Assembly: GCA_910577315.1 (NCBI GenBank)
Contig: CAJTME010000002.1
Coordinates: forward strand, 243,358 to 307,357
Reading direction: 5' to 3'
DNA from: an uncultured Muribaculaceae bacterium
GTDB lineage: Bacteria > Bacteroidota > Bacteroidia > Bacteroidales > Muribaculaceae
Length of the DNA stretch: 64,000 nt
The notes below the pieces were generated by a model. That model had not been told where the DNA came from. It made no database searches and saw only the letters and a list, made by a program, of their open reading frames with translations. Both the position numbers and the translations under genes were made by a program. Positions 27,565 through 36,885 of the stretch are shown here, one piece after another; the first letter of the stretch is position 1, and every line of letters begins with the position of its first letter.

Positions 27565-28827
27565 ATGCGCAAATTATTTCTCACCATAATCGCCGCCGCT
27601 GGGTGCCTTACAGCATTTGCAGCCGATCCTATGGCGACAAACTACACGATGAGCCAATGCGAGGGCTCGTTGACTCCCTACCCCACGGAAATCAATCCCG
27701 CTGTGTTTCCCGACTCGCTTCGCCCCGTATTCATCAACCACGTCGGACGACACGGGGCACGCTATCCGGCGTCATCGGCCAACTGCCTGAAGCTTCAACG
27801 CGCCCTCAACCGCGCCGACTCGCTCGGGACAATCACTCCGGCCGGCCGTCAGTTGGCAAAACTTAATGACCTCGTAATAGCCCGCAGCACGAACCAATGG
27901 GGCGCCCTCGACTCGCTCGGAATGGCCGAACAGCGGGCAATCGCCACCCGCCTTTTCTACAACTTCGGCGAAATTTTCTCAAACGGAGCCACGGTATCGG
28001 CAATTTCCTCCTACTCGCCCCGCGCGATGATGAGCATGTATTGCTTCACCCATCAGCTTGACAGGATGGACAACCGCATAAACTTCGTCACCTCGACAGG
28101 ACGAGTCAATTCCCAGCTCATGCGCCCGTTCGACACCGATGAGGACTACAAACAGTTCCGCGCCGACGAACTATGGCGTCCCGCCTACGAGGAATATTTC
28201 AATAAGGCATGTCCGACAACAGCCATACGGAAAGTGCTCGGCGACCGCTATCCTTTCAAGGATGAACATGAAGAACGCGACCTCGCCATCACTGAATATT
28301 ATGTCGTGGCAGGCTGCCAGGCAATGAACATTGATCCAGGCGCCTCGAGGTTCTTCACCAAAGAGGAATACAACGCACTGTGGTCGTGCTTCAACCTGCG
28401 TCAGTATCTCCAACGGACGGCCACCACAATATCGAGTGTCCCCGCCGACATTGCCTCTCAGCTCGTACAGGATCTCATCCAGACCACCGACGGATTTATC
28501 AACGGAACCAATCCGGCCGTCGCCAACCTGCGATTCGGACATGCCGAAACCCTGATGCCGCTGCTGTCATTGCTGAGACTTAAAGACTGTTACTACGTCA
28601 CAAACTATTTCGACACGGTTGCCCTCCACTGGCGCGACTTCGACGTAGTTCCTATGGCAGCCAATTTCCAGATGATTCTTTTCAAGAGCACGAGCGGGAA
28701 ATACTATGTCCGCGTGGATGTTAACGAAAAGCCAGTCCCCCTACAGCCGAACTCGCCGGTGATATACACGCCCTGGGGCGAGGCACGCGACTATCTTACA
28801 CGCATACTGCCGCTCACAGCTCAATAG
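27565..28827 (+). CDS. MINPP-like histidine phosphatase (candidate phytase)
   Basis: A 420-residue exported enzyme (signal peptide MRKLFLTIIAAAGCLTAFAA). The histidine-phosphatase signature RHGARYP is at residues 62-68, and the proton donor motif is HAE in RFGHAETLMP, as in multiple inositol polyphosphate phosphatases rather than HD as in AppA-type phytases. Substrate is probably inositol phosphates, taken from the diet in the gut. I start at the ATG after the promoter. Its 3' end overlaps the convergent lipoprotein by 14 bases. Confidence 0.85.
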   Translation: MRKLFLTIIAAAGCLTAFAADPMATNYTMSQCEGSLTPYPTEINPAVFPDSLRPVFINHVGRHGARYPASSANCLKLQRALNRADSLGTITPAGRQLAKLNDLVIARSTNQWGALDSLGMAEQRAIATRLFYNFGEIFSNGATVSAISSYSPRAMMSMYCFTHQLDRMDNRINFVTSTGRVNSQLMRPFDTDEDYKQFRADELWRPAYEEYFNKACPTTAIRKVLGDRYPFKDEHEERDLAITEYYVVAGCQAMNIDPGASRFFTKEEYNALWSCFNLRQYLQRTATTISSVPADIASQLVQDLIQTTDGFINGTNPAVANLRFGHAETLMPLLSLLRLKDCYYVTNYFDTVALHWRDFDVVPMAANFQMILFKSTSGKYYVRVDVNEKPVPLQPNSPVIYTPWGEARDYLTRILPLTAQ

Positions 28828-29698
28828 ACACATTCAGCCGCCCGTCGGCTTCAGCTTTTTCCCGCAAGGCCCGCATCAGCTCAGCATCGTAGGCCTTGCG
28901 GTTTTGATTTATGATACGGTTCACCACCTGGCTGCGGGCTGCCTCAACCGGCATGGGAGAACCGGCCGGCAAGACATCTGTAATATACAGGAGATATGTG
29001 AACCCTCCGTGGGATTCATCAAGCGAGTGATTACTTTTAAGCCATTCGCGGGCCGATGCACCGAAATCATGGGGTATACGGGTCTCAATCTGCTCCCAAT
29101 CCACCCAACGATCACGGAAATAATCATAATGCACAGCGCTTGAAAGGACTTCCTTTTCAAGTTTGTCGGCATCGGCAGCCTTGTTAGAGCGGTAAAGTTT
29201 ACGAAGCACGGCAAGATTGCGCGCATCGTCCGGCACTTTCAGATATGTTCCCTTCACCATCGGTCGGTCAAGTACAAACTCAGTCTTGTGGGCCTCATAA
29301 TAAGCCTTGACGCTGTCGTCGGGAATGGATGCGGCATGTGTCTCGAACATCCTGCGGCGGTATTCCTGCATGATGAGGGTGTTACGGTAGTCCGCAACCA
29401 TGCGGTCTATCTCGCTCATGTCAAGTTCGCCGGCAGCGACCTCCGATACCAGGCGCGTATCAATCCAGTCGTTAACATAGGCTTTCACAAACCGGGCTGA
29501 GTCGTCGGGCGTCAGTCCTCCAGGCATGCGGGCGGCAACTTCGGCCCGGGTCAGCCTGTGGTTTCCCAGTACGGCTATAAAGTCGTTGCCTGCCGAGGTG
29601 GAACTGTCGCTGTCGCAGGCCGCAAAAAACAATGCAAAAAGAGCACCGGCCGACATAACCGGCACGATGCTCTTTCGTAATAAATTATGTCCGTGCAT
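28814..29698 (-). CDS. SurA-like lipoprotein without a recognisable isomerase domain
   Basis: A 294-residue lipoprotein (ALFALFFAACDS) with a SurA N-terminal-like helical body (ARFVKAYVNDWIDTRLVSEV). I do not see the usual parvulin active-site blocks, so it may be chaperone-only. It overlaps the upstream PPIase gene by TAATG and is clearly co-expressed with it. Role in outer-membrane protein biogenesis is inferred. Confidence 0.75.
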   Translation of the reverse strand: MHGHNLLRKSIVPVMSAGALFALFFAACDSDSSTSAGNDFIAVLGNHRLTRAEVAARMPGGLTPDDSARFVKAYVNDWIDTRLVSEVAAGELDMSEIDRMVADYRNTLIMQEYRRRMFETHAASIPDDSVKAYYEAHKTEFVLDRPMVKGTYLKVPDDARNLAVLRKLYRSNKAADADKLEKEVLSSAVHYDYFRDRWVDWEQIETRIPHDFGASAREWLKSNHSLDESHGGFTYLLYITDVLPAGSPMPVEAARSQVVNRIINQNRKAYDAELMRALREKAEADGRLNVSIEL

Positions 29699-31614
29699 TA
29701 TTTCACTTGCTTAAGGACTTTCTTGTTAATTTTCACGGGATATTTGTCGTGGAGGGCCTTGAGCCATTCCTTCTCAAGCATGGCCTGATAATCGGCCACA
29801 ACAGCGCCACGCACATCGGCAGCCTCCTCGGGGGCTGTGATGACCTTCGCACGGAAAGCCGCATAGCTGCTCCAACGCTTATTCTCGGGGGCGGGCTTCT
29901 CTCCACCGAATCCGAGATAGTCGGTAATGGCATTTTCGCCCTGAGCGGCAATCACACGCTCGATTTTTACATCGCGGCCAAAACGTTCGCGCATTGCCGA
30001 GGTGAAATCGGCAGGGACCATATCGTCGGTGAGGGTCGATGCATACTTCACGGCCTCGTTGAGCAGAGAGTCGTTGGAAGTAAAGATAATGTATGATTTG
30101 AACTTGGGCTTATCCCAGGCATATTTGGCGCGGTTCTTGCGGAAATAGTCCTCGAGGCCATCCTTGTCTTTCGCTGCACGGTCCCATACGTTGCGGTTTG
30201 AAATCTCAAAAAGAAGGATGCCGTCGCGGTATTCGTTCACAAGATTGCGGTAGTCGGGGTTCTCTTCGGCAAGTTCGTTGCGTGCAAGATCGAGAACGCG
30301 GTTGTTCATCATCTCGGTTGCAACAGCTTTGATATGTTCCTGAATCTGTTCACCGCCACGAATACGGGCAGGAGCCATTCCCGATACAATTTCGCCGAGG
30401 GTAACATCTTTTCCGCCTACTGAAAAGATGGGCATTTCGGATTTAGAGTAGTTCGCCATGAAGGCAGAATCAAGCATGCCGCCATCCTTATCAGCCATGG
30501 CTGCAATCTTGTTGATATTGGATTCATTGAGACGGGCACCATATTTCTTTGCATTGCGCTGCACAAACATCTTTTCGGGAAGCGCGCCACGCTCGGTGCG
30601 GTTGATGGCCTTGATGATGCTCTCGCGGTTGTCTTCAAGCGAGCCAACGCCGCGGGCATCAACTTTCTTGATGATGTGCCAGCCAAATGAGGTGGTGAAA
30701 GGCTCGGAAATGCCGCCAACGGGGAGAGCGAAAGAAACCGAGTCGAATTCCTGAACCATAGCGCCAGGACCGAACCAGCCGAGGCTGCCGCCGTTGCGGG
30801 CCGAGCCGGGGTCTTCCGAATAGGCTTTTGCGAGGTTCTCGAACTCATCGGGATTGGCTTTCACGACACGATATATTGAATCGATGGTGAACTTCTGTTC
30901 AGCGAGAAGGCTGTCGGGCACATTGCGGGTGAGGCGCAGGATGTGTTCGGCAAGCACTTCGCCACGGGCCGGCTGACGGCTTTCAACACGAATGATGTGG
31001 TTTCCGAAGCCCGAATTGACAACAGGAGAAATCTGTCCCACGGGAGTCTCGAAAGCAGCTTCCTCAAAAGCCCAGGGATAGCGGTTGGCTATCACGAAGC
31101 CCATAAGACCGCCACGGCGTGCGGAGGGTTTGTCAATTGAATATTGGCGCGCAACTTCTTCGAATGTGACCTTTCCGTCGATAATTGCCTGACGCAGCGA
31201 ATCAAGGGTTGCTTCCTGGTCAGCCGCCATCATGATATGGCTCACCTTAAGCTCGTCCTGCATGTGCGAGTAGCTTTGATTGACCAGTGAATCCAGCACG
31301 GAGTTGTCGCGCAGGTAAGGCTCGGAAAGCTCGTCGCGGAACTGAGTGAACTCGGAGATGAACGATGCGGTGGTGTCGATACCTGCCGATTCAGCATCGG
31401 CAACTTTCAGTTTGTAATCAACAAACATGCCAACATATTGGTCGAGCGACTGAGGTTCGGTCTGTTGGGCATTGTTTTTATGAAAGAGATATTCAAATTC
31501 GCTGAGACGCACGTCCTTTCCGGCCACATTCATCAGCACTGGATCGGAATTTTTTGCTGTCAGAGCAAGCAGCGACGCACCGATGACGCCCACTGCGAGA
31601 AATTGCTTTTTCAT
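29698..31614 (-). CDS. periplasmic peptidyl-prolyl isomerase with two parvulin domains (SurA/PrsA-like)
   Basis: I start at ATG 31614 (MKKQFLAVGVIGASLLALTA, a signal peptide), not at the much longer open frame that runs into guaB. The 638 residues contain two parvulin domains, each with the serine/aspartate-glycine block: YSIDKPSARRGGLMGF and YSEDPGSARNGGSLGWFG. A long C-terminal helical region follows. Expected role: folding of outer-membrane and secreted proteins. It is paired with the degenerate SurA-like lipoprotein. Confidence 0.88.
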   Translation of the reverse strand: MKKQFLAVGVIGASLLALTAKNSDPVLMNVAGKDVRLSEFEYLFHKNNAQQTEPQSLDQYVGMFVDYKLKVADAESAGIDTTASFISEFTQFRDELSEPYLRDNSVLDSLVNQSYSHMQDELKVSHIMMAADQEATLDSLRQAIIDGKVTFEEVARQYSIDKPSARRGGLMGFVIANRYPWAFEEAAFETPVGQISPVVNSGFGNHIIRVESRQPARGEVLAEHILRLTRNVPDSLLAEQKFTIDSIYRVVKANPDEFENLAKAYSEDPGSARNGGSLGWFGPGAMVQEFDSVSFALPVGGISEPFTTSFGWHIIKKVDARGVGSLEDNRESIIKAINRTERGALPEKMFVQRNAKKYGARLNESNINKIAAMADKDGGMLDSAFMANYSKSEMPIFSVGGKDVTLGEIVSGMAPARIRGGEQIQEHIKAVATEMMNNRVLDLARNELAEENPDYRNLVNEYRDGILLFEISNRNVWDRAAKDKDGLEDYFRKNRAKYAWDKPKFKSYIIFTSNDSLLNEAVKYASTLTDDMVPADFTSAMRERFGRDVKIERVIAAQGENAITDYLGFGGEKPAPENKRWSSYAAFRAKVITAPEEAADVRGAVVADYQAMLEKEWLKALHDKYPVKINKKVLKQVK

Positions 31615-31674
31615 TGATTGAAATATGGATGATTTCTTTTTAATTATCGTGTATACATAAATACTATATAATAA

Positions 31675-31706
31675 CGCCGGAATACAGCATATATTGTATT
31701 CCGGCG
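31675..31706 (-). terminator. terminator after guaB
   Basis: Arms CGCCGGAATACA (31675-31686) and TGTATTCCGGCG (31695-31706) pair perfectly with an 8-base loop. The following reverse-strand bases are AT-rich rather than pure T. Confidence 0.75.
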
Positions 31707-31732
31707 AAATATATTTTGCAATGCAGACGCTA

Positions 31733-33214
31733 TCAACGCTGGCCCACCGAATAGTTCGGAGCCTCGGACGTGATTGCCACATCGTGAGGATGGCTTTCTG
31801 CCACGCCGGCGTTGGTGATGCGGGTGAAACGAGCCTTATGAAGGTCGGCGATGGTGGGGGCGCCGCAATAGCCCATGCCGGCGCGGAGGCCACCGAGCAT
31901 CTGGTAAACCACCTCGTAGAGCGAGCCCTTGAAAGGAACACGGGCAGCGATGCCTTCGGGAACCAGTTTCTTGGCATCGCTCTCGTTGCCTTGGAAGTAA
32001 CGGTCTTTCGAGCCTTTTTCCATGGCTTCGAGCGAGCCCATGCCGCGGTATGTCTTATATTTACGGCCATTGAAGATGATGGTGTCTCCGGGCGATTCCT
32101 CAACACCGGCAAGCATGCCGCCGAGCATCACGGAGTGGGCGCCAGCTGCGAGAGCCTTGACGATGTCGCCCGAGTAACGGATGCCGCCGTCGGCGATAAG
32201 GGGCACATCATAGCTTTCGAGAGCCTTGGCCACATCATAAACGGCCGACAGCTGCGGGACACCGACACCGGCGATGATGCGGGTGGTGCAGATTGAGCCC
32301 GGACCAATACCGACTTTCACGCCATCGGCACCGTTGTCGGCAAGGTATTTTGCGGCGTCGCCTGTGGCAATGTTGCCCACGACTACATCAATATCGGGGA
32401 AGTTGCGTTTCGCATCGCGGAGCACGTTGATCACGCCGGCAGAATGGCCGTGGGCCGTGTCGATTACAAGGGCATCGACACCGGCCTTCACGAGAGCTTC
32501 GGCACGTACCATCGAGTCGGGGGTAACGCCGATACCGGCAGCCACGCGGAGGCGTCCGAGCTTGTCCTTGCATGCGAAAGGCTTGTCTTTTGCTTTGGTT
32601 ATGTCCTTGTAGGTCACGAGTCCAATCAGGTGGCCGTTTGCGTCAACCACCGGGAGTTTCTCGATTTTGTGACGCTGGAGAATTTCGGCAGCTTCTTCAA
32701 GATTGGTGCTCTGTGAGGTCGTTATGAGATCTTCGGTGGTCATGACCTCATCAATCTTGCGTGAGGCGTCACGCTCGAAACGCAGGTCGCGGTTGGTGAC
32801 GATGCCGACCAACATGCCGGCTTCGTCCACAACAGGAATACCGCCAATGTGATATTCCTCCATCATGCCGAGGGCTTCGGCTACGGTAGAACCGCGGCGA
32901 ATGGTTACGGGGTCGTAAATCATGCCGTTTTCGGCACGTTTAACGGTGTGGACCTGGCGGGCCTGTTCGGCAATGGGCATATTCTTGTGGATGACACCAA
33001 GACCACCCTCGCGGGCGATTGCGATGGCAAGCTGGGCCTCGGTCACGGTGTCCATCGCTGCCGATACCAGAGGCACGTTGAGGGCGATGTTGCGCGAGAA
33101 GCGGGTTGCAAGATTAACGGTACGGGGAAGGACTTCCGAATAAGCCGGAATGAGCAGGACGTCATCGAAAGTGAGACCATCCATTGCTACTCTATCTGCA
33201 ATAAACGACGACAT
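31733..33214 (-). CDS. guaB: IMP dehydrogenase
   Basis: Oxidises IMP to XMP, the committed step of GMP synthesis. I start at ATG 33214 (MSSFIADRVAMDGLTFDDVL), giving 493 residues, because the longer frame crosses the promoter. Two CBS domains lie at about 95-215, and the active-site loop GPGSICTTRII holds the catalytic Cys. AAGAHSVMLGGMLAG and the flap region YRGMGSLEAM are typical. Confidence 0.96.
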   Translation of the reverse strand: MSSFIADRVAMDGLTFDDVLLIPAYSEVLPRTVNLATRFSRNIALNVPLVSAAMDTVTEAQLAIAIAREGGLGVIHKNMPIAEQARQVHTVKRAENGMIYDPVTIRRGSTVAEALGMMEEYHIGGIPVVDEAGMLVGIVTNRDLRFERDASRKIDEVMTTEDLITTSQSTNLEEAAEILQRHKIEKLPVVDANGHLIGLVTYKDITKAKDKPFACKDKLGRLRVAAGIGVTPDSMVRAEALVKAGVDALVIDTAHGHSAGVINVLRDAKRNFPDIDVVVGNIATGDAAKYLADNGADGVKVGIGPGSICTTRIIAGVGVPQLSAVYDVAKALESYDVPLIADGGIRYSGDIVKALAAGAHSVMLGGMLAGVEESPGDTIIFNGRKYKTYRGMGSLEAMEKGSKDRYFQGNESDAKKLVPEGIAARVPFKGSLYEVVYQMLGGLRAGMGYCGAPTIADLHKARFTRITNAGVAESHPHDVAITSEAPNYSVGQR

Positions 33215-33253
33215 AAAAGACTTGCTTAAACTATGTATTGAATTTATTGCATG

Positions 33254-33261
33254 CAAAGTTA
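33254..33261 (-). promoter_or_regulatory. -7 element of guaB
   Basis: Reverse-strand TAACTTTG, 39 bases from the chosen guaB ATG. Confidence 0.65.
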
Positions 33262-33326
33262 CGAACTTTTTGCGTAAAATACGGCCTGCACGCACAAAAA
33301 AATTTTACGGCGCCCTTATTTTTTCG

Positions 33327-33334
33327 TACCTTTG
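33327..33334 (+). promoter_or_regulatory. -7 element of the DUF3737-patB operon
   Basis: TACCTTTG, 36 bases before the ATG at 33371. Confidence 0.6.
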
Positions 33335-33370
33335 CCGTATAAGTACAACTACCTATAACCAGCCGTAACC

Positions 33371-34219
33371 ATGAATATAATTAAAGATAAAGAATTTGGC
33401 GGAGAACGTCCGCTTTTCGGTTCCCATAGCCTCAAACTCGAAAACGTCACCATCCACGCCGGAGAATCGGCCCTGAAACGCTGTTCGGACATCGAAGCCG
33501 AGCGATGCCGCTTCGAGGGAAAATATCCTTTCTGGCATGTCGATCGCTTCACCATAAAGAATTGCCTGTTCACGCCTGGAGCACGCGCCGCATTGTGGTA
33601 TTCATCAAACCTCGACATGGAGGACACCGTTGTTGAAGCTCCAAAGATGTTCCGTGAAATGAAGCATCTGAAGCTCAAACGTGTCAGGATTCCAGATGCA
33701 CAGGAAACAATGTGGCACGTTGAGGATGTCAACATGCGCGAGGTTGAGGTGGGCAACGCCGACTATCTGTTCATGCACTCGTCCGACATCGATATTGACG
33801 GATACCGTCAGCAAGGCAACTATTCATTCCAATACTGCCGCAACGTGACAATCCGTAATGCGGTGATTGACTCGAAGGACGCTTTCTGGAACACTGAAAA
33901 CGTTACGCTCATCGACTGCGAACTGACGGGTGAATATCTCGGCTGGCACTCGCAGAACCTGCACCTTGTGCGCTGCCGCATATCCGGCACCCAGCCCCTG
34001 TGCTACTGCAGCCATCTGCGCATGGACGACTGCGAAATGGCTCCCGACTGCGACCTCGCGTTTGAGGAATCAACCCTCCACGCCACAGTGCGCGGTCATA
34101 TCACCAGCGTGAAAAATCCCGCTTCTGGCCACATAAAAGCTGGCTCAATAGGCGAAATAATCCTTGACGGCAACGCACCCGAACCTGCCGACTGCATAAT
34201 TGAGACCATTGAGGAATGA
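33371..34219 (+). CDS. DUF3737 family right-handed beta-helix-like protein
   Basis: A 282-residue protein with short repeats of the form N-x-x-I-x-x-C/S (e.g. VTIRNAVIDSKDAFWNTENV), suggesting a parallel beta-helix. The start MNIIKDKEFGGERPLFG is typical of DUF3737. No signal peptide. Function unknown. It overlaps the following aminotransferase by ATGA, so a link to that enzyme is likely but not known. Confidence 0.85.
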   Translation: MNIIKDKEFGGERPLFGSHSLKLENVTIHAGESALKRCSDIEAERCRFEGKYPFWHVDRFTIKNCLFTPGARAALWYSSNLDMEDTVVEAPKMFREMKHLKLKRVRIPDAQETMWHVEDVNMREVEVGNADYLFMHSSDIDIDGYRQQGNYSFQYCRNVTIRNAVIDSKDAFWNTENVTLIDCELTGEYLGWHSQNLHLVRCRISGTQPLCYCSHLRMDDCEMAPDCDLAFEESTLHATVRGHITSVKNPASGHIKAGSIGEIILDGNAPEPADCIIETIEE

Positions 34220-35394
34220 AATATAATTTTGATGAAATAATAAACCGCCGCGGCACCAATTCCTATAAATGGGACACGACAGCGCCAGGAGTAGATGCCA
34301 TGTGGGTGGCCGACATGGATTTCCGCACGGCTCCATGCATCACCGAAGCTTTGCGACGCAGGGTGGAACAGGGAATCTTCGGATATACTTTCGTGCCGGA
34401 TGAGTACTACCGCGCCACGGTCGGCTGGTTCAGCCGCAGACACCGCTGGACAATCGACCCGACACATATCATATATACATCAGGGGTGGTTCCGGCTGTA
34501 TCAGCCATCATAAAGGGCATGACACGCCCGGGCGACAAAGTCATTGTGCAGACCCCGGCCTACAACTGCTTCTTCTCGTCAATCCGAAATAACGGTTGCC
34601 AGCTGTCTGCCAACCGGCTGCGTTATGAAAACGGCGTATATTCCATTGACTTCGAAGACCTTGAGCGCCGCGCGGCCGATTCCGAGGCAAAAGTCTTGCT
34701 GCTTTGCAACCCTCATAATCCTTCGGGGCGCGTATGGACGCGCGCGGAGCTCGAGCGGATGGCCGACATAGCCATGCGGAATGGCCTGTTTGTAATATCG
34801 GACGAGATTCACTGCGAATTGACTTACGAAGGACACGATTACACACCTTTCGCATCGTTGGACGAGGACATTGCACGCCGTTGCGCAGTGTGCGTGTCGC
34901 CGTCGAAGGCCTTCAACATCGCCGGTCTCCAGATTGCCAATATAATAGCTGCCGACAGCGAGGTGAGACGCAAAATCGACCGTGCCATAAACGACAATGA
35001 GGTCTGCGACGTGAATCCATTCGGGGTAATCGCCACAATCGAGGCGTACACCAACGGAGAGGAATGGCTGGACGCACTGCGCAAATATCTGTGGGGCAAC
35101 TATGTCGTTCTCCGCGATTTCTTCCATCGGGAACTTCCGTCGTACCCCGTAACCGATCTTGAAGGAACCTACCTGGCATGGATTGACTGTTCGGCCGCTG
35201 AAATCGGAGCCGACAAACTTGAACGACTTCTTGAAAATGAAGCTAAAGTCAGACTCAATGCCGGCACAATGTATGGCGACGGCGGCGAAGATTTCTTAAG
35301 AATCAATCTCGCCTGTCCGCGCGAACTCATTGAAAAGGCACTGCCCCGCATAGCCCGCGTCCTGAAAAATCAAGAGGCTGTTAAAAACGCTTAG
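34216..35394 (+). CDS. patB: MalY/PatB-type aminotransferase (cystathionine beta-lyase-like)
   Basis: PLP enzyme of fold type I, 392 residues. The N-terminal MWVADMDFRTAP is the hallmark of the MalY/PatB family; ISDEIHCEL (about 194-202) and SPSKAFNIAGL with PLP-binding Lys231 are the cofactor motifs. Members cleave cystathionine or S-conjugates, or act in regulation (MalY). It is coupled to the DUF3737 gene and its stop overlaps the convergent GNAT gene by four bases. Confidence 0.9.
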   Translation: MKYNFDEIINRRGTNSYKWDTTAPGVDAMWVADMDFRTAPCITEALRRRVEQGIFGYTFVPDEYYRATVGWFSRRHRWTIDPTHIIYTSGVVPAVSAIIKGMTRPGDKVIVQTPAYNCFFSSIRNNGCQLSANRLRYENGVYSIDFEDLERRAADSEAKVLLLCNPHNPSGRVWTRAELERMADIAMRNGLFVISDEIHCELTYEGHDYTPFASLDEDIARRCAVCVSPSKAFNIAGLQIANIIAADSEVRRKIDRAINDNEVCDVNPFGVIATIEAYTNGEEWLDALRKYLWGNYVVLRDFFHRELPSYPVTDLEGTYLAWIDCSAAEIGADKLERLLENEAKVRLNAGTMYGDGGEDFLRINLACPRELIEKALPRIARVLKNQEAVKNA

Positions 35395-35972
35395 CAATCC
35401 TGTTGCATCAACTGCATGTGGTGCATCATGACCCCGGCAAAGGGGCGTTGACCCACCTCGCGGAAGCCAAGGCTTTCGTAGAGGCGGCGTGCCCTCGGAT
35501 TATCAGGGTCGACAAGCAATCCGACAGGTTTTCCGGCATCAACGTGGCGCCGGCATGCAGCTTCAATCAACCGGCCTGCGAGCTTTTGCCCACGATATTC
35601 GGGAAAAACGCAAAGTGAGTCAAGATAAACCTCATCAGATGAAGTTTCATCCGTGAACTCCTCTTCACGCATATCCATGCCAAGCACCTCATTGGCCACG
35701 CTTATGAATTCGCGTCTGAGCCGATGAAGCTCAGCACCGTCATAGCTGACGATGGCACCCGCCACCTTTCCCTCGGGAGTCAATGCCACAAGGGTATTGG
35801 TGTAGCTGTACTGCGAATTTTCCGACTCGGCAAGACGGGTGAAAACTTCCGTCACCAACGGAAGCCGGTCGGGAGTTCCGGCAAAACTCAGGCTTATCTC
35901 ATCGCCCACGGCCATCATCACGGTTTTTGCAATGGCGGGGGCATCAGTTTTTCGTGCAGGTATTATTTCCAT
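35391..35972 (-). CDS. GNAT family N-acetyltransferase
   Basis: A 193-residue acetyl-CoA-dependent acetyltransferase of unknown substrate. The core is complete: VYLDSLCVFPEYRGQKLAGR (motif A; acetyl-CoA pyrophosphate loop RGQKLAG) followed by NPRARRLYESLGFREVG. It lies 20 bases after the 131-residue membrane protein gene and may be the last gene of the cmk operon. Confidence 0.88.
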   Translation of the reverse strand: MEIIPARKTDAPAIAKTVMMAVGDEISLSFAGTPDRLPLVTEVFTRLAESENSQYSYTNTLVALTPEGKVAGAIVSYDGAELHRLRREFISVANEVLGMDMREEEFTDETSSDEVYLDSLCVFPEYRGQKLAGRLIEAACRRHVDAGKPVGLLVDPDNPRARRLYESLGFREVGQRPFAGVMMHHMQLMQQDC

Positions 35973-35992
35973 AAGTGATTATTGTTTAGCAC

Positions 35993-36388
35993 TCACTCGC
36001 TGATCACTCCATGAGTGAGCAAAAAATCGTTTGCCGCTCCGATATAATCGTCGGCTGCATGTCCATAGCCCGAATTGCGCAGGCGGTGCTCTCGCGATTT
36101 GATATACAGCAACGCCCCTTCGCGCTCCATGCTGCCCGGTGCGGTCTGAAGCACTTTCATGGCATCGGAACGTCCAGCTTCAAGTGCCGTAGGCACAGGA
36201 GTGCGGAAGTCGCCGCCCTGTCTGAACACACTTCCGGCCCCACTGCTGCAACGCGACAGCAATGCCATTACCGACACGACTATCACAGCTATGATGGTGA
36301 GCAATATCGCAAGCCGTCCTTTGTGGAGGCGACGTTTGACTTTCTTTTTGGGGCGCTTTCCGCGCGGCCTTGCTGTCTGGGCGGTCAT
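35993..36388 (-). CDS. small single-pass membrane protein, unrecognised
   Basis: A 131-residue protein with a very basic start (ARPRGKRPKKKVKRRLHKG), one membrane helix (about 29-44, LAILLTIIAVIVVSVMAL) and an outer domain of about 85 residues with no known motif. Topology is probably N-in. Its start overlaps the exonuclease stop by ATGA, so it is translated together with cmk-ispH-exonuclease. Function unknown. Confidence 0.7.
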   Translation of the reverse strand: MTAQTARPRGKRPKKKVKRRLHKGRLAILLTIIAVIVVSVMALLSRCSSGAGSVFRQGGDFRTPVPTALEAGRSDAMKVLQTAPGSMEREGALLYIKSREHRLRNSGYGHAADDYIGAANDFLLTHGVISE

Positions 36389-36885
36389 AAATCAATCAAT
36401 ATTACGGCGAGCTTGGCGCATGCCTCGGCATCGTCAAGAGCGTTATGGTGGTTTTCAAGTTTTATGCCGAAAAAATCGCAAAGGCTGTCAAGCGATTTCG
36501 ACGGCAGGGCATAACGTGGGATTTTGCGTCTGGCGGCCTTGAGGGTACATCCCCAGTTCTCGGGCTCGGCAAGGCCGTATATCCGGCAGGCCGACTTAAT
36601 GCACTTCGAGTCGAAAGCCGCATTATGGGCTATCAGCCTGAATCCTTCAAGCCACGGCTGCCATTGTTCCCACACACGCCCGAACGACGGAGCGTCGAAA
36701 GTGTCCTTATCGCCGAGGCCATGCACACATTGGCAACGGTAGGCATAATAATTGGGCTCAGGACAGACAAGGCTGTACTTTCGGTCCACAATAACACCCT
36801 CGACAACTTTCACAGCACCTATCGAACAGATGCTCGAAGGCTCGAAGTGGGCCGTCTCCACATCAATGGCGATGAACGACTTCAT
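36385..36885 (-). CDS. DEDDh 3'-5' exonuclease (DnaQ-like)
   Basis: A 166-residue stand-alone exonuclease. Motifs: IDVETA (DE), HNAAFD (D) and HHNALDDAEA (H and D). I start at ATG 36885 (MKSFIAIDVETA), which overlaps the ispH stop by ATGA; the longer frame has no support. It may act as a proofreading or nucleic-acid trimming enzyme; no BRCT or other domain is attached. Confidence 0.88.
   Translation of the reverse strand: MKSFIAIDVETAHFEPSSICSIGAVKVVEGVIVDRKYSLVCPEPNYYAYRCQCVHGLGDKDTFDAPSFGRVWEQWQPWLEGFRLIAHNAAFDSKCIKSACRIYGLAEPENWGCTLKAARRKIPRYALPSKSLDSLCDFFGIKLENHHNALDDAEACAKLAVILIDL

Noticed and set aside
29698..32112. 804-codon version of the two-parvulin PPIase
   Set aside because: The first 166 codons run opposite-frame through the 3' end of guaB and its terminator; the signal peptide begins at 31614.
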